Assembly (NCBI GenBank): GCA_913060895.1
Contig: CAJXSN010000002.1
Span: 1 to 64,000 of the forward strand
Direction: 5' to 3'
Source: an uncultured Sphingomonadaceae bacterium
Lineage (GTDB): Bacteria > Pseudomonadota > Alphaproteobacteria > Sphingomonadales > Sphingomonadaceae
DNA: 64,000 bases
Below are positions 10,093 through 22,911 of this stretch, piece after piece. Below the pieces are notes generated by a model. The model was not told the origin of the DNA. It made no database searches and saw nothing but the letters and a program-made list of their open reading frames with translations. A program made the translations under genes and the position numbers. Numbering within the stretch: the stretch's first letter is position 1; every line of letters starts with the position of its first letter.

Positions 10093-10560
10093 TCAGATGA
10101 ATTCGATCTTTTCAACCAGATAGAACTTGTCGCCGGAAGGCACGGTGACTTCGATTTCGTCGCCGGTGTTCTTGCCGATCAGGGCACGTCCAAGGGGTGA
10201 CTTGAAGGAAATACGGCCACCCTTGGCATCCGCCTCTGTCTCGCCGACGATCTGGTATTTCACCGCTTTGTCGTTATCGTCCAGCAGAGTGACGGTGGCA
10301 CCAAAAACGATCCGGTCGCCCGACAGCGTGGTGGGATCGATAATCTGCGCACGGTTGATCTTGTCTTCGATATCACCCAGTTGCGCCTCGATCTGGCCCT
10401 GGCGTTCCTTGGCCGCATGATATTCGGCGTTTTCGGACAAATCGCCATGCGCGCGCGCTTCTTCGATTGCGTCCACAACCTTCGGACGTTCGGCGCGCAA
10501 AGCTTTCATATCGGTCATCAGGCGTTCGTAGCCGTCAGCCAGCATCGGCACTTTATCCAT
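10093..10560 (-). CDS. greA: Transcription elongation factor GreA
   Basis: Rescues backtracked RNA polymerase by stimulating transcript cleavage. 155 residues. An N-terminal coiled coil (about 1-75) has the acidic tip [20 protein letters not shown] that enters the polymerase secondary channel. The C-terminal FKBP-like domain contains [10 protein letters not shown] and [18 protein letters not shown]. The frame is open upstream, but the ATG at 10560 gives the family N-terminus and has an AGGG site. It is last in the carA-orf-carB-greA direction, 103 bases after carB. Confidence 0.95.
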   Translation of the reverse strand: MDKVPMLADGYERLMTDMKALRAERPKVVDAIEEARAHGDLSENAEYHAAKERQGQIEAQLGDIEDKINRAQIIDPTTLSGDRIVFGATVTLLDDNDKAVKYQIVGETEADAKGGRISFKSPLGRALIGKNTGDEIEVTVPSGDKFYLVEKIEFI

Positions 10561-10663
10561 TGTATTCCCTGTCCTGTCTTTCGCGTTCCGACACGCCAAA
10601 AAATCCATTGGCCGCGCCTTGCGGGCGGCAGCATGGATCGGGATGTCGGGAAGGAAGCCTTCG

Positions 10664-13600
10664 TTATGTCGAGCTATAATAGTCCTGCAACGACCGGACT
10701 TCAAGTTTAGAGGCATCTACCGTCGCAATCGCCTGCGCTGCGGCCACGCTGGCGGTGGCTGTGGTGTAGTATGGCAATTTTGCCTCCAGCGCCGATGCAC
10801 GGATGGATTTGCTGTCCATCAGGGACTGCCAGCCCTCTGTGCTGTTGAAGATCAGGTCCACCTTTCCATCGATGATCGCATCGACGATATGCGGCTGCCC
10901 TTCGGCCACCTTGTTCACCCGTTCCACCGGCAGGCCCTGTTCTGCCAGATAGGTTTGCGTGCCACCGGTGGCGATGATCGACCAGCCTGCTTCGACCAGT
11001 TGTTTCACCGCCGGGACGATCACGGCCTTGTCGCTCTGTTTCATGGATACGAAAAGCGTGCCCGTTGCAGGCAGGCTCATCCCCGCCCCCATCTGCGATT
11101 TCAGAAACGCCTCGGCAAAGCTGCTGTCGATGCCCATCACTTCGCCGGTAGAGCGCATTTCGGGTGACAGAATGGGGTCCGCACCGGGGAAGCGGCTGAA
11201 GGGGAACACGGCTTCCTTCACCGACATATGCGCGGTGTCGAGCTTGAACGGTTCAAAACCGGACAGCGGCTCGCCTGCCATCACCAATGCGGCAATTTTG
11301 GCAATCGGGCGGCCAATGGCCTTGGCGACGAACGGCACTGTGCGGCTTGCACGCGGGTTTACCTCGATGAGATAAACCTCTCCGTCCTTCACCGCGAACT
11401 GGACGTTCATCAGGCCTTTTACATTCAGCGCGATGGCCAGTGCCTCGGCCTGACGCTCCATTTCGGCAATGATTTCGGGGTCGAGGCTATAGGGCGGCAG
11501 GGTGCAGGCGCTGTCGCCCGAATGCACGCCCGCTTCCTCGATATGCTGCATCACGCCTGCGATCCGCACGTCTGTCCCGTCGCTGATCACGTCGACATCG
11601 CATTCCACCGCATCACGCAGATACTGGTCGACCAGAACGGGGCTGTCACCGGACACATTGACCGCTGTTGCGATGTAATCATCCAGCTGCGCCTCGCTGT
11701 CGACGATTTCCATCGCGCGGCCGCCCAGAACGTAGCTGGGGCGCAGCAGGACGGGATAGCCGATGCGGCGCGCGGCGGCGGCGGCTTCGTCACGGCTCTT
11801 GGCGATGCCGTTATCGGGCTGTTTCAGCTTCAGCTTGTTGACCATTCTGGCAAACCGTTCGCGGTCTTCGGCCAGATCGATCGCGTCGGGGCTGGTGCCC
11901 AGGATCGGGATGCCCGCATCCTCCAGCGCCTGCGCCAGTTTCAGCGGAGTTTGCCCGCCGAACTGGACGATCACGCCCACCAGCTCGCCATTCGATTGTT
12001 CGACACGCAGGATTTCCAGCACGTCTTCCGCCGTCAGCGGCTCAAAATACAGGCGGTCGGATGTGTCGTAATCGGTGCTGACCGTTTCGGGATTGCAGTT
12101 GACCATGATGGTCTCGAACCCGGCTTCGCTCAGCGCGAAACACGCGTGGACGCAGCAGTAATCGAATTCGATGCCCTGACCGATGCGGTTGGGCCCGCCA
12201 CCCAGAATAACGATCTTGCGGCGGTCAGTCGGATTGGCCTCGTTCTCGGCCTCTCCGAAGCTTGGGGCTTCGTATGTCGAGTACATATAGGGAGTAATTG
12301 CTTCGAATTCGGCAGCGCAGCTATCGATGCGTTTGAACACCGGTTCCACACCCAGCTTGCGGCGCAGGGCACGCACTTCTTCTTCGGATGTCGCCCCGGC
12401 CATTGCCTGCAGGGCATCATGCAGCAGACCGGAACGCCGCGCCTGTGTTTCGCCCAGTCCGCCGGCCACGCCAACGCTGCGGACTGCCAGAGTGGCAAGG
12501 CGCCTGTCGGAAAAGCCCATCGATTTCAGACGGCGCAAGCTGTCTGCGGTGTTGGGCAAGCCATCTGCGGCAATTTCGTTTTCCGCCGCGATGATTTCCT
12601 CGATCTGGCGCAGGAACCACTTGTCGTAGCCGGTGATGCGGTTGATCTCGTCCACGTCGAAGCCGTCGCGCATAGCCTGCGCCACCTGCAGCAGGCGATC
12701 CGGTGTCCGCCTGGACAGGGCGGCGGTAATCTTTTCCTTCGTCGCACCTTCCAGCGCGGTCACCCGGTTGAACCCGTCGAGGCCGGTTTCCAGCCCGCGC
12801 AGGGCCTTCTGCATGGATTCCTGAAAATTGCGGCCAATCGCCATGACTTCGCCGACGGACTTCATGGCAGTGGCCAGATCGTTCTTCGCGCCCTTGAATT
12901 TCTCGAATGCGAAGCGCGGGATTTTGGTGACGACGTAATCCAGCGTCGGTTCGAAACTGGCGGGCGTGGCGCCGGTAATGTCGTTGGTTATCTCGTCCAG
13001 AGTGTAACCCACCGCCAGCTTCGCCGCGACGCGCGCGATGGGGAAGCCTGTGGCTTTGGAGGCCAGCGCGGAGGAGCGCGACACACGCGGGTTCATCTCG
13101 ATCACGATCAGGCGGCCATCCGCCGGATTAACCGCGAACTGCACGTTCGACCCGCCGGTTTCCACGCCGATTTCGCGCAAGACAGCGATGCTGGCATTGC
13201 GCATGATCTGGTATTCCTTGTCGGTCAGCGTCAGCGCGGGCGCGACGGTGATGGAATCGCCCGTGTGGACGCCCATCGGATCGACATTTTCGATGGCGCA
13301 GATGATGATCGCATTGTCGGCCCGGTCGCGCACGACCTCCATCTCGAACTCTTTCCAGCCGAGCAACGATTCCTCGATCAGCACTTCGGTGGTCGGGCTG
13401 GCGTCCAGCCCCTCGCGCACGATCCGCTCGAACTCCGCAGTGTTGTAGGCAATGCCGCCGCCCGTGCCGCCCATTGTGAAGCTGGGGCGAATGATGGAGG
13501 GTAGGCCGGTGCGTTCGACGATTTCGCGCGCTTCCTCCAGAGTGTTGGCCACCCCGCTGCGCGCGCTTTCGAGGCCGATTTTATCCATCGCATCGCGGAA

Positions 13601-13993
13601 CCGCTGGCGGTTCTCCGCCTTGTCGATGGCGTCGGCCTTGGCCCCGATCATTTCGACGCCGTATTTCTCCAGCGTTCCGTCCGCATCCAGCGCCAGCGCG
13701 CAGTTGAGCGCAGTCTGCCCGCCCATCGTGGGCAGAAGCGCGTCGGGCCGTTCCTTGGCGATGATCTTGGCAACGATATCGGGCGTGATCGGCTCGATAT
13801 ACGTCGCATCCGCCATTTCCGGATCGGTCATGATCGTGGCGGGATTGGAATTGACGAGGACGACGCGGTAGCCCTCCTCCTTCAACGCCTTGATCGCCTG
13901 CGTGCCGGAGTAATCGAACTCGCACGCCTGCCCGATGATGATGGGGCCAGCGCCAATGACGAGGATCGAGGAGATGTCAGTGCGTTTGGGCAT
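10664..13993 (-). CDS. carB: Carbamoyl-phosphate synthase large subunit
   Basis: Makes carbamoyl phosphate from bicarbonate, ATP and ammonia delivered by CarA, feeding arginine and pyrimidine synthesis. 1109 residues. Two homologous ATP-grasp halves are seen. The first begins [21 protein letters not shown] near residue 10 and carries [10 protein letters not shown]. The second begins [19 protein letters not shown] near residue 600. An oligomerisation region lies between them, and an MGS-like allosteric domain ([19 protein letters not shown] onward) is at the C-terminus. Its ATG shares a base with the stop of the small upstream gene (TAATG), so it is coupled to that gene rather than directly to carA. 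Confidence 0.97.
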   Translation of the reverse strand: MPKRTDISSILVIGAGPIIIGQACEFDYSGTQAIKALKEEGYRVVLVNSNPATIMTDPEMADATYIEPITPDIVAKIIAKERPDALLPTMGGQTALNCALALDADGTLEKYGVEMIGAKADAIDKAENRQRFRDAMDKIGLESARSGVANTLEEAREIVERTGLPSIIRPSFTMGGTGGGIAYNTAEFERIVREGLDASPTTEVLIEESLLGWKEFEMEVVRDRADNAIIICAIENVDPMGVHTGDSITVAPALTLTDKEYQIMRNASIAVLREIGVETGGSNVQFAVNPADGRLIVIEMNPRVSRSSALASKATGFPIARVAAKLAVGYTLDEITNDITGATPASFEPTLDYVVTKIPRFAFEKFKGAKNDLATAMKSVGEVMAIGRNFQESMQKALRGLETGLDGFNRVTALEGATKEKITAALSRRTPDRLLQVAQAMRDGFDVDEINRITGYDKWFLRQIEEIIAAENEIAADGLPNTADSLRRLKSMGFSDRRLATLAVRSVGVAGGLGETQARRSGLLHDALQAMAGATSEEEVRALRRKLGVEPVFKRIDSCAAEFEAITPYMYSTYEAPSFGEAENEANPTDRRKIVILGGGPNRIGQGIEFDYCCVHACFALSEAGFETIMVNCNPETVSTDYDTSDRLYFEPLTAEDVLEILRVEQSNGELVGVIVQFGGQTPLKLAQALEDAGIPILGTSPDAIDLAEDRERFARMVNKLKLKQPDNGIAKSRDEAAAAARRIGYPVLLRPSYVLGGRAMEIVDSEAQLDDYIATAVNVSGDSPVLVDQYLRDAVECDVDVISDGTDVRIAGVMQHIEEAGVHSGDSACTLPPYSLDPEIIAEMERQAEALAIALNVKGLMNVQFAVKDGEVYLIEVNPRASRTVPFVAKAIGRPIAKIAALVMAGEPLSGFEPFKLDTAHMSVKEAVFPFSRFPGADPILSPEMRSTGEVMGIDSSFAEAFLKSQMGAGMSLPATGTLFVSMKQSDKAVIVPAVKQLVEAGWSIIATGGTQTYLAEQGLPVERVNKVAEGQPHIVDAIIDGKVDLIFNSTEGWQSLMDSKSIRASALEAKLPYYTTATASVAAAQAIATVDASKLEVRSLQDYYSST

Positions 13994-14402
13994 TAGTTTG
14001 CCTTATTCAAAGCTATAAATGCGACTATGAGCGCGCCAATTGATACCAAAAATGAAAGAAATGAGATGCTGAGATTTCCCAATTTCTGAAACTTGTCGCT
14101 TGCTAACCGATCTGTGAAGGAGGGTGGCGTGTGGGCCATGCGAAACCTTGCGGCGTAAGCCACTCCAGAGCTACCAATTAAAAACCACTTTTTTCCTGGA
14201 TAGCGGACATCCGGTTTGAATGAGCCATAGTTGTGCCGTTCCAGATGTTCAGCGGTCAAAGATGTCCAACTAGGCGGTGCGCCGGTTTGAACAAACTTAC
14301 AAACATCCCCTACCTCAATAGGTACTACCTTCTCACCAATTTGCCGATCGGCTATTTCGATCAAGACCTTCTCGAAGAAATCGTTAAAATCATTTGATCC
14401 GC

Positions 14403-14406
<4 letters not shown>
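13993..14406 (-). CDS. Unknown small membrane protein between carA and carB
   Basis: 137 residues from a GTG that overlaps the carA stop by 4 bases (GTGA). Its TAA stop overlaps the carB ATG by one base. The N-terminal about 110 residues are soluble-looking ([21 protein letters not shown], then PPSWTSL and [20 protein letters not shown]). Residues 112-133 form one C-terminal membrane segment, ending NKAN. I recognise no family. Composition is unlike its neighbours: 14041-14100 is 21/60 G+C and 14161-14220 is 26/60, against roughly 60% or more in carA and carB. That suggests acquired DNA fitted exactly into the operon. A longer frame to 14640 exists but lies inside carA. That it is expressed is inferred from the two coupled junctions. 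Confidence 0.65.
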
Positions 14407-15686
<1,280 letters not shown>

Positions 15687-15844
15687 AATGGGGCGCTCCG
15701 TTAGCTGGTTTTCCGGCGATGTCGCTAAGCCATGTCGGCTAAGGATGCCGGGCCGCGCCGTCAAGCGTGGCGCGCGCTCATTTTCTCGCTATGATGGCGG
15801 CCATGCAGGCCAAAGCGCCCAAACCATCCACAGGAAACAGACAC

Positions 15845-16294
15845 ATGCTGCGCGAAAATATCAAAAGCGAAACCGTCACCGCCATGAAGGCCAAGGACAA
15901 GGAGCGCACCGCAACGCTCCGCCTGATCGGTGCGAAGATCAAGGATCGCGATATCGAACTGCGCACATCGTCCAAGGAAATCCCCGACGATGAACTGGTA
16001 ACCGACGTGCTGACCAAAATGGCCAAGCAGCGGCGCGAATCGATTGCGATGTACGAAGATGGCGGGCGTCAGGAACTGGCGGACAAGGAAAAGTCCGAAC
16101 TGGCCGTGATCGAGGAATTCCTGCCCAGCCAGCTGGACGAAGCCGCCACCGTTGCCGCAATTGCCGCTGCGAAGGAAAAGACCGGCGCTTCGAGTATTAA
16201 GGAAATGGGAATGGTAATGGCCGAACTTAAGGCCAAGCACGGCGCGGCCCTGGACATGGGGCTGGCCAGCCGTCTGGTTAAGGAGAGTTTCTGA
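15845..16294 (+). CDS. GatB/YqeY domain protein
   Basis: 149 residues. It begins MLRENIKSETVTAMKAKDKERTATLRLI, the standard YqeY N-terminus, and shows EEFLPSQLDEAATVAAI and SIKEMGMVMAELKAKHG of the C-terminal helical domain shared with the tRNA-binding tail of GatB. The biochemical role of stand-alone YqeY is unsettled; a link to tRNA-dependent amidation is usually proposed. An AGGAAAC site precedes ATG 15845; an in-frame upstream start at 15767 is unlikely. It is divergent from carA and overlaps the next gene by one base (TGATG). This order, yqeY before dnaG-rpoD, is common in alphaproteobacteria. Confidence 0.9.
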   Translation: MLRENIKSETVTAMKAKDKERTATLRLIGAKIKDRDIELRTSSKEIPDDELVTDVLTKMAKQRRESIAMYEDGGRQELADKEKSELAVIEEFLPSQLDEAATVAAIAAAKEKTGASSIKEMGMVMAELKAKHGAALDMGLASRLVKESF

Positions 16295-17031
16295 TGCGCC
16301 GCTCGATCAAGAATATCGCTGCACCTGTTGCCCTTGCACTGGCCTTGGCCGCCTGCGGCGATGCCGATCCCGACGCGACCGAAATGGACGCTGCGACCAC
16401 CGATGGCGAAACCGCCCTGCTGGGAAACGCGATTGACGCGGGCGACTTTGCCGATCTGGATCTCGGCGCGAAAATCGTCGGACCGCAGGGGCCGGAAGTG
16501 AAGGCCGCGCTGTCCAACGATGCAGGCAATTTTGCCGACATGACATCATATGTGGCGTGCCCTGCCGGAATGGACGTCTGCGAACCTGCCAGCGCGCCAG
16601 AAGGCACGATCTACACCTATGTCCACACCGTATTCCCGGGGGAGGACAATGACGCCTCGACTGGCAGCGGCGAAGGTGCCGACAGCTCCGATGTCGAACA
16701 GGCAGAGCTGTTCCGGATGCTGGCCCCCGCACACGGCTTTACCGGCAATGCAGGCTATTCGAAGCTGGAGGCCGAGGGCGCAGTGGGTGCAAAGGTCGAG
16801 GTGGCCGTTACCTGCGAAGAAGGCGCTCTGGCATGGACAGTCAGCGCAGGCGATGGCGGCGACCAGTGGGGACAGGGCGAGCCGCTGACATTCTACTGGC
16901 AATCCACCCTGCCACCGGCCGGCCCGTCCGACCAGTACCGGCTTTCGGCGAATTACACGGCGGCAACCGGTGCAGGCCCCTACCCTGCGGCCAGCGACAC
17001 AGCGACCAATGCGTGTCTGGCAAACCGGTGA
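16294..17031 (+). CDS. Putative lipoprotein of unknown function
   Basis: 245 residues. The signal peptide ends in a lipobox (ALALAAC, Cys at about 22), then a low-complexity acidic stretch. The rest is a secreted-type domain with four or more further Cys (CPAGMDVC, VTCEEG, NACLANR), probably disulfide-bonded in the periplasm. No catalytic motif was recognised. Coupled to the YqeY gene by a TGATG overlap; dnaG follows after about 76 bases. Confidence 0.7.
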   Translation: MRRSIKNIAAPVALALALAACGDADPDATEMDAATTDGETALLGNAIDAGDFADLDLGAKIVGPQGPEVKAALSNDAGNFADMTSYVACPAGMDVCEPASAPEGTIYTYVHTVFPGEDNDASTGSGEGADSSDVEQAELFRMLAPAHGFTGNAGYSKLEAEGAVGAKVEVAVTCEEGALAWTVSAGDGGDQWGQGEPLTFYWQSTLPPAGPSDQYRLSANYTAATGAGPYPAASDTATNACLANR

Positions 17032-17107
17032 TGCGTAATGCACAGGACGGCTGATAAGGTTTCGCTGACGGCTTGAACACGCCCGCCATTGGGGCAATAC
17101 TGCGCCG

Positions 17108-19024
17108 ATGGCGCTTTCCCCCCAATGGCTGGACGAATTGCGTGCGCGGGTAACGCTGTCCAGCGTGATCCAGCGCACGACCAAGCTGCAGAAGGCGGGC
17201 CGCGAGTGGAAGGCGTGCTGCCCGTTCCACAATGAAAGCACGCCCAGCTTTACGGTCAACGATCAGAAGGCATTCTACCACTGCTTCGGCTGCGGAGCGC
17301 ACGGCGATGTCATTCGCTGGATAACGGACCAGCGCGGACTTGGCTTTATGGACGCGGTGAAGGAACTGGCGGCCGAAGCCGGGATGGAAGTCCCCGCCCC
17401 CGATCCCGTCGCTGCCCAAAAGGCGGAAAAACGCGCCGAGCTGATCGACGTGACGGTCGCGGCGCAGGAATGGTTTGTCGAACGGCTCGGTTCGGACATC
17501 GGCGCGAAGGCGCGCAAATATCTTGGCTCGCGCGGTTTCAGCGACAGTGTGATTCGCGAATTCGGCTTCGGCTATGCGCCAGATGAAAAACAGTCCCTGC
17601 CCGGAGCACTGGCCAGTTTCGATGAAGCGATGCTGGTCGAAAGCGGGATGCGGATCGAAACCGAAGACGGAAAAAAATACGACCGGTTCCGCGATCGGCT
17701 GATGCTGCCCATTCAGGATGCGCGCGGCCGGGTGATAGCGTTCGGTGGACGCATTCTGGACAAACGCGACGGCGTTGCGAAATATCTCAACAGCCCGGAC
17801 ACGCCGCTGTTCGACAAAGGCAGCACGCTTTACAACCTGCACCGCGCCAGCCCCGCTTCGCGCAAGACCGGTCGCATCGTCGTGGTCGAAGGTTATATGG
17901 ATGTAATTGCACTGGCCAATGCGGGGATTGTCGACGCCGTGGCCCCGCTGGGCACTGCGCTGACCGAGCGCCAGATCGAGCTGTTATGGCGTATGGTGGA
18001 GCGGCCCGTACTGTGTTTCGATGGCGATGCTGCGGGGCAAAAGGCCGCAATGCGCGCCGCCACGCGCGCCCTGCCCCTGCTGCGGCCCGGCCACTCGCTG
18101 GGCATTGTACGGATGCCGCAAGGTCTTGATCCTGATGATTTTTTGATCGAGCGAGGCAAGGCTGCGCTGGAGAAACTGCTGGACGAACCTGCAAGCCTGC
18201 TGGATACCCTGTGGCAGTTCGAGCGCGAGGCGCAGCCGCTCGATAGCCCGGAGGCCAAGGCGGGGCTGAAGGCGCGGTTGCTGACCCATGTCGATACGAT
18301 CGAGGATCAGGATATCCGGTCGCTTTATCGGCGCGAACTGCTTGATCGTTTTTCCGCCTTTGCCTTCCCCAAACGCGACAACAACTGGACGCCCAATAGT
18401 GGAAGGAACGGCGGTAATAGCTGGAAAAACCGCAATTTTCCCTCCCGTCCTGTCACTTCCAACGCCGCGCGGGCCAGCCTGAAATCTCTGGCAGGCGGCG
18501 GAAACCGAGACGCCTTGCTCGCAGGCGTATTGGCCGGATTGCGCCGCTTTCCTGACCAACTGGACCGCCACTGCGAAGATCTGTCCGATCTGGCGGAGCG
18601 TGACCAGAAAGTCGCGGCTGTGATAAATCCGCTCTTCGAAATACTCGAACCGCTTGAAGCAGACGAGGAAACGCCCATATCGTCTCCAACAGGACGTCCA
18701 GCGCTCCCGGATAATAATCGTTTTGCCTTCCTGCGGGAAGGGACAGATCCGCAGGCCGCGCGCGACATTCTGGCTGAAGCCGTTTCGTTGCTGGTCGAAC
18801 GACCTGCGCTGGAGGCTGCTCTTGCCGCCGCCACTGCTCGTTTCTCGACCGATCCTGAAGGTGCTTTCGCCGACCAGCAAAGATTGCTGAAGCGAAAGCT
18901 GGAATTTGAAGCGCGACTCGGCCAAATGGCAAGTATGCGGGCCGCTGCCGAAGACGAAGCGGTACCCGAAACCGACAACCCCGCGCCTACACCGGAAACG
19001 GCGGACAGCGCGCCAAATACATGA
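17108..19024 (+). CDS. dnaG: DNA primase
   Basis: Synthesises RNA primers at the replication fork. 638 residues. A CHC2 zinc ribbon is formed by Cys38, His41, Cys59 and Cys62. The TOPRIM core has the acidic signature [13 protein letters not shown] with downstream [11 protein letters not shown]. The C-terminal helicase-binding region is long and ends in a Pro/Glu/Thr-rich tail. rpoD starts 10 bases after the stop, so dnaG-rpoD are co-transcribed, as in other proteobacteria. Confidence 0.96.
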   Translation: MALSPQWLDELRARVTLSSVIQRTTKLQKAGREWKACCPFHNESTPSFTVNDQKAFYHCFGCGAHGDVIRWITDQRGLGFMDAVKELAAEAGMEVPAPDPVAAQKAEKRAELIDVTVAAQEWFVERLGSDIGAKARKYLGSRGFSDSVIREFGFGYAPDEKQSLPGALASFDEAMLVESGMRIETEDGKKYDRFRDRLMLPIQDARGRVIAFGGRILDKRDGVAKYLNSPDTPLFDKGSTLYNLHRASPASRKTGRIVVVEGYMDVIALANAGIVDAVAPLGTALTERQIELLWRMVERPVLCFDGDAAGQKAAMRAATRALPLLRPGHSLGIVRMPQGLDPDDFLIERGKAALEKLLDEPASLLDTLWQFEREAQPLDSPEAKAGLKARLLTHVDTIEDQDIRSLYRRELLDRFSAFAFPKRDNNWTPNSGRNGGNSWKNRNFPSRPVTSNAARASLKSLAGGGNRDALLAGVLAGLRRFPDQLDRHCEDLSDLAERDQKVAAVINPLFEILEPLEADEETPISSPTGRPALPDNNRFAFLREGTDPQAARDILAEAVSLLVERPALEAALAAATARFSTDPEGAFADQQRLLKRKLEFEARLGQMASMRAAAEDEAVPETDNPAPTPETADSAPNT

Positions 19025-19034
19025 AACGAGGCCC

Positions 19035-21056
19035 ATGGCGTCCAAGGCAAAATCGAAGCAGTCGGAAGATGCTCCCCTGATCGACCTAAACGAATCGTCG
19101 ATCAAGAAGCTGATTACCAAGGCCAAAAAGAAAGGCTACGTCACCTTTGACGAGCTGAACGCGGCCCTGCCTGGCGATATGGGTTCCGACCAGATCGAGG
19201 ATGTTCAGACGGCGTTGTCTGAAATGGGCGTCCAGATTGTCGAGAACGACGAGGAAGCCGAAGCGCAGGCCGAGAAGGAAAGCGAAGTCGCGGAAATCGC
19301 GGTCGACGGTTCCAAAGATCCTGCGAAGAAGCCGGTCGAAAAGACCAAGAAGCTGGCTGCCGGCGAGCGGACCGACGATCCGGTGCGGATGTATCTGCGC
19401 GAAATGGGCGCGGTGGAACTGCTCAGCCGTGAAGGCGAGATCGCCATTGCCAAGCGGATAGAAGCAGGCCGCGACATGATGATTATGGGCCTGTGCCAAA
19501 GCCCGATCACCTTCCACGCGATCATACAGTGGTCAGAGGCGCTGAATGCCGAGGAAATGCAGCTGCGCGAGATCCTCGATCTCGATGCCATGCTTTCCAA
19601 AGAACCGCCGGCCGACAAGATGGCAGACGATGCCGAAGACGATGATGATGGCGAGATTTCCGAGGAGACCGCTGGCCCCACCATCGTCGATGATGACGAA
19701 GATGATTCCGATCACGAAGAAGATGACGGCGACGAAGACGGCGAAGGTGGTTCTTCCAAGAAGAAGGATGACGAAGAGGAAGAGGACAACACCATGTCCC
19801 TTGCTCAGATGGAAGCGGCGCTGAAGCCCGATGCCATCGAACGGTTCGCCCGCATCACCAGCCTGTTCAAGAAGTTCGAGAAACTCCAGATCGAGCGCGT
19901 AGAGACGCTTGGCCGCGGCGAGGCTTTCACACCTGCCAAGGAAAAGAAATACGAAAGCCTGAGCGAAGAGCTGACGGCCGAAGTTGAAAGCATGCAATTC
20001 CATGCGACCAAGATCGAATTTCTGGTCGACAATCTCTACGCCTTCAACCGCCGTCTGACTGCTCTGGGTGGCCAGATGCTGCGTCTGGCCGAACGCCACA
20101 AGGTAAAGCGCGCGGACTTCCTGCAAGCCTATATCGGTAACGAACTGGACGACAACTGGCTGAAAGACCGGATCAAGAAAGACAAGAAGTGGGCCGCCTT
20201 CGCTGACAAGGAAGGCCCCTCTGTCGAGCGTATCCGTGCTGAAATCTCCGACATCGCCAGCGCCACCGGAATGAGCCTGCCCGAGTTCCGCCGTATCGTG
20301 AACATGGTGCAGAAGGCGGAGCGTGAAGCGCGCATCGCCAAGAAGGAAATGGTCGAGGCGAACCTTCGTCTCGTGATCTCCATCGCCAAGAAATACACCA
20401 ATCGCGGCCTGCAATTCCTTGATCTTATTCAGGAGGGCAACATCGGCCTGATGAAGGCGGTCGATAAATTCGAGTATCGGCGGGGCTACAAGTTCAGCAC
20501 CTATGCCACATGGTGGATACGGCAGGCGATTACGCGTTCGATCGCCGATCAGGCCCGCACGATTCGTATCCCGGTCCACATGATCGAAACGATCAACAAG
20601 CTGGTACGCACAAGCCGTCAGTTCCTGCACGAGCAGGGCCGTGAACCGACGCCGGAGGAAATGGCCGAACGCCTGTCCATGCCGCTCGAGAAGGTTCGCA
20701 AGGTGATGAAGATCGCCAAGGAACCGATCAGCCTCGAAACGCCCATCGGTGACGAGGAAGATTCGCATCTGGGCGACTTTATCGAAGACAAGAACGCTAT
20801 TATTCCAGTGGACGCGGCCATTCAGGCAAACCTGAAGGAAACCGTGACGCGGGTTCTGGCCTCTCTCACCCCCCGTGAAGAACGTGTGCTGCGCATGCGC
20901 TTTGGCATCGGGATGAATACCGATCATACGCTGGAGGAAGTGGGCCAGCAGTTCAGCGTGACACGCGAACGTATCCGCCAGATCGAAGCAAAGGCGCTGC
21001 GCAAGCTCAAACACCCAAGCCGGTCGCGGAAAATGCGGTCGTTTCTGGATCAGTAA
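19035..21056 (+). CDS. rpoD: RNA polymerase primary sigma factor (sigma-70)
   Basis: Directs RNA polymerase to housekeeping promoters. 673 residues. Region 1.1 ([23 protein letters not shown]) is followed by region 1.2 ([12 protein letters not shown]) and a non-conserved region with an unusually acidic stretch of about 60 residues (near 200-255, runs of Asp/Glu). Regions 2 ([17 protein letters not shown]), 3 and 4 ([37 protein letters not shown]) follow. ATG at 19035 is chosen because it gives the normal region 1.1 start; the frame is open into dnaG. A strong terminator follows within 10 bases. Confidence 0.97.
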   Translation: MASKAKSKQSEDAPLIDLNESSIKKLITKAKKKGYVTFDELNAALPGDMGSDQIEDVQTALSEMGVQIVENDEEAEAQAEKESEVAEIAVDGSKDPAKKPVEKTKKLAAGERTDDPVRMYLREMGAVELLSREGEIAIAKRIEAGRDMMIMGLCQSPITFHAIIQWSEALNAEEMQLREILDLDAMLSKEPPADKMADDAEDDDDGEISEETAGPTIVDDDEDDSDHEEDDGDEDGEGGSSKKKDDEEEEDNTMSLAQMEAALKPDAIERFARITSLFKKFEKLQIERVETLGRGEAFTPAKEKKYESLSEELTAEVESMQFHATKIEFLVDNLYAFNRRLTALGGQMLRLAERHKVKRADFLQAYIGNELDDNWLKDRIKKDKKWAAFADKEGPSVERIRAEISDIASATGMSLPEFRRIVNMVQKAEREARIAKKEMVEANLRLVISIAKKYTNRGLQFLDLIQEGNIGLMKAVDKFEYRRGYKFSTYATWWIRQAITRSIADQARTIRIPVHMIETINKLVRTSRQFLHEQGREPTPEEMAERLSMPLEKVRKVMKIAKEPISLETPIGDEEDSHLGDFIEDKNAIIPVDAAIQANLKETVTRVLASLTPREERVLRMRFGIGMNTDHTLEEVGQQFSVTRERIRQIEAKALRKLKHPSRSRKMRSFLDQ

Positions 21057-21063
21057 TTAGGTG

Positions 21064-21094
21064 AAAAGGGCGGCCTTCGGAGCCGCCCTTTTTA
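21064..21094 (+). terminator. Rho-independent terminator of dnaG-rpoD
   Basis: AAAAGGGCGGC / GCCGCCCTTTT stem with a CTTCGGA loop and T-run, 8 bases after the rpoD stop. With A's on one side and T's on the other it can also serve the convergent M28 peptidase gene, whose stop codon lies at its edge. Confidence 0.9.
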
Positions 21095-22783
21095 TCCTTT
21101 CAAACTCGCATAATCCGCAACCGTATCGGCAACAGGGTCTAGCCTGACGAACAGCGCGATTGCCGTGGCTGCGAATATGCACAGTATCGCCAGCCCTAGA
21201 GATTTGCGGGCATTTACCGCCGGGATCAGCAAACCAAGCAGCGGCAGCGTCAGCGCGGCCAACAACGCGGTGAGCGAGGGTATGCTTGGTCCGACGCCTT
21301 GCATCAGTTGATGGCCGTATTGCAGCAGAAACCCGCCCACCAGCGCTCCGCCAATTATTTTGGGCGCAGCGTCCCATGGCTTGGGCGTGAACTGCGCAAT
21401 CACTGTAGCAAGCCCGCTAATCAGCAGCGGAAAGACCACGATGAAGGCTGTGGTCGGAGCAAGTATCTGGGCCGCCAGCGCGATCACCACACCGAATACG
21501 CTGCCCTTGCGTCCTGCCCATAGAGGGGCTGTTGCCGCCAGAATACCGATGCAGATCAACAGTGCCTGTACCTCCAGCATGGGGGTCGCCGCCAGTCTGT
21601 CGTAGTAGGCATTGGGCGCTGTAGAACCGGACAGCCAGTTCAACGCATAAAGCAGCCCGCCCCCGCCGATGATAACGCTCAGCGATGCAGCGACCGAGCG
21701 CCACAGGCGATTGGTATTGCCCAGAACTTGTGTGTTCGTCCGCAGTGCAAAGATATGCAACGCTGCGGTAAGTGCCAGTAGCAACCAGCCCACGACAGCG
21801 CCGTAGTGGATCACCACCAATCCAAACAGATCAAAGAATGTCCGGTTGGGCTGCGCGGCAGGCAAAGTCTCCGCCCCGCCCAGAGCCCGCATCAGCTCCA
21901 GCGTCTGCTGCCCCATGTCCTGTACCGATCCCTGATCGAGCCGGTCTGGCGTAGCCTTGGGCGAGTGATACAGTCCGGGCCTGCCTATAAACGAAAGGTT
22001 ATAGGCCACCACATCCATTTCCAGTGCGGGTGTCAGGTCCGTATCATTGGGCAGGGCTTCGTAAACAAATGTCGCCAGTGACGATCCACCCGGGGTGCCC
22101 ACGGCGTTTGCATACAACTTCACTGCGTTGCCATTATTGCGCGAGGTTTGGAACAGGGTCGTGCGCCCACCTCCACCGCGTGCCTCGACATTGATGATCG
22201 CGCCGATCCGCGTCCGCAGCGGGTTCTCGGCAAAAAACTGCCGTGCGCCAACCAGCCCCAATTCCTCTGCATCGGTGATGAGGGCGACTACATCGCGTTC
22301 CAACTGGCCCTGCGCGCTGGAGGCACGCAGGCTCTCGATAATGGAGACTATTCCTGCCGTGTCGTCCGGGGCTCCGGGGGAATTCCACACCGTGTCGTGA
22401 TGCGCCATTAACAGCACTGCGGGCTTGGTCCGGTCACGCCCCGGCAAAGTGGCGATGATATTGGTGAAGGTCAGGCTGTCAGGCCGGGTCCCGCTCCAAT
22501 GCCCCATCTTTTCCAGTCCGCGCTCTGGCACCTGCCCCTGTGTAGCGGTGACCTCCATCCCCAGTTCTTCGAACCGGCCGATGATATGCGTCCGCACCAC
22601 AGCATTTTCAGGCGATCCTGTCACATGGGGCCGCGCTGATATGATCCGCACATCCTCCATCGCGCGAGCAGCGGAAAAATCGGCTGCCGGTGCGTTTGCA
22701 CCAACCGCCCCGGGCGGTGTCGTGCCGATAATAGCCAGCGCGAACGCTCCCAGCAGAGCAGCGAAAAACGTCAGAATGCGCAT
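21092..22783 (-). CDS. Membrane-bound M28-family metallopeptidase
   Basis: 563 residues. The N-terminal signal or anchor segment (about 3-20) is followed by a periplasmic M28 aminopeptidase domain. The zinc motifs HxD (His128-Asp130), the GAPDD aspartates (about 140-141) and DAEE (Glu173/174) are present, with a further acidic/His pair (YHSPKATPDRLD) downstream. From about residue 320 to the end there are seven or so membrane segments. This peptidase-plus-transmembrane layout is like the ER/vacuolar M28 family and its bacterial relatives; substrate unknown. It is convergent with rpoD. Confidence 0.85.
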   Translation of the reverse strand: MRILTFFAALLGAFALAIIGTTPPGAVGANAPAADFSAARAMEDVRIISARPHVTGSPENAVVRTHIIGRFEELGMEVTATQGQVPERGLEKMGHWSGTRPDSLTFTNIIATLPGRDRTKPAVLLMAHHDTVWNSPGAPDDTAGIVSIIESLRASSAQGQLERDVVALITDAEELGLVGARQFFAENPLRTRIGAIINVEARGGGGRTTLFQTSRNNGNAVKLYANAVGTPGGSSLATFVYEALPNDTDLTPALEMDVVAYNLSFIGRPGLYHSPKATPDRLDQGSVQDMGQQTLELMRALGGAETLPAAQPNRTFFDLFGLVVIHYGAVVGWLLLALTAALHIFALRTNTQVLGNTNRLWRSVAASLSVIIGGGGLLYALNWLSGSTAPNAYYDRLAATPMLEVQALLICIGILAATAPLWAGRKGSVFGVVIALAAQILAPTTAFIVVFPLLISGLATVIAQFTPKPWDAAPKIIGGALVGGFLLQYGHQLMQGVGPSIPSLTALLAALTLPLLGLLIPAVNARKSLGLAILCIFAATAIALFVRLDPVADTVADYASLKG

Positions 22784-22911
22784 GGTTCACGAGTCCCTTG
22801 TGTCGGTATCGAACCTGCTTCAGATGCGCCGTTTTGGCAACCACCCTGCCCTGCCACCGCAACGGCAGAAAAGACCAAGGTCAGGGGTGGAGGGAATCGC
22901 TGTGTGCTTCT

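Noticed and set aside
11228-13504. 758-codon open frame on the plus strand
   Set aside because: Antisense to carB, which matches its family end to end; long antisense frames are expected from the strong GC third-position bias.
19533-21014. 493-codon open frame antisense to rpoD
   Set aside because: Fully inside rpoD and without recognisable domains; mirror of its codon bias.
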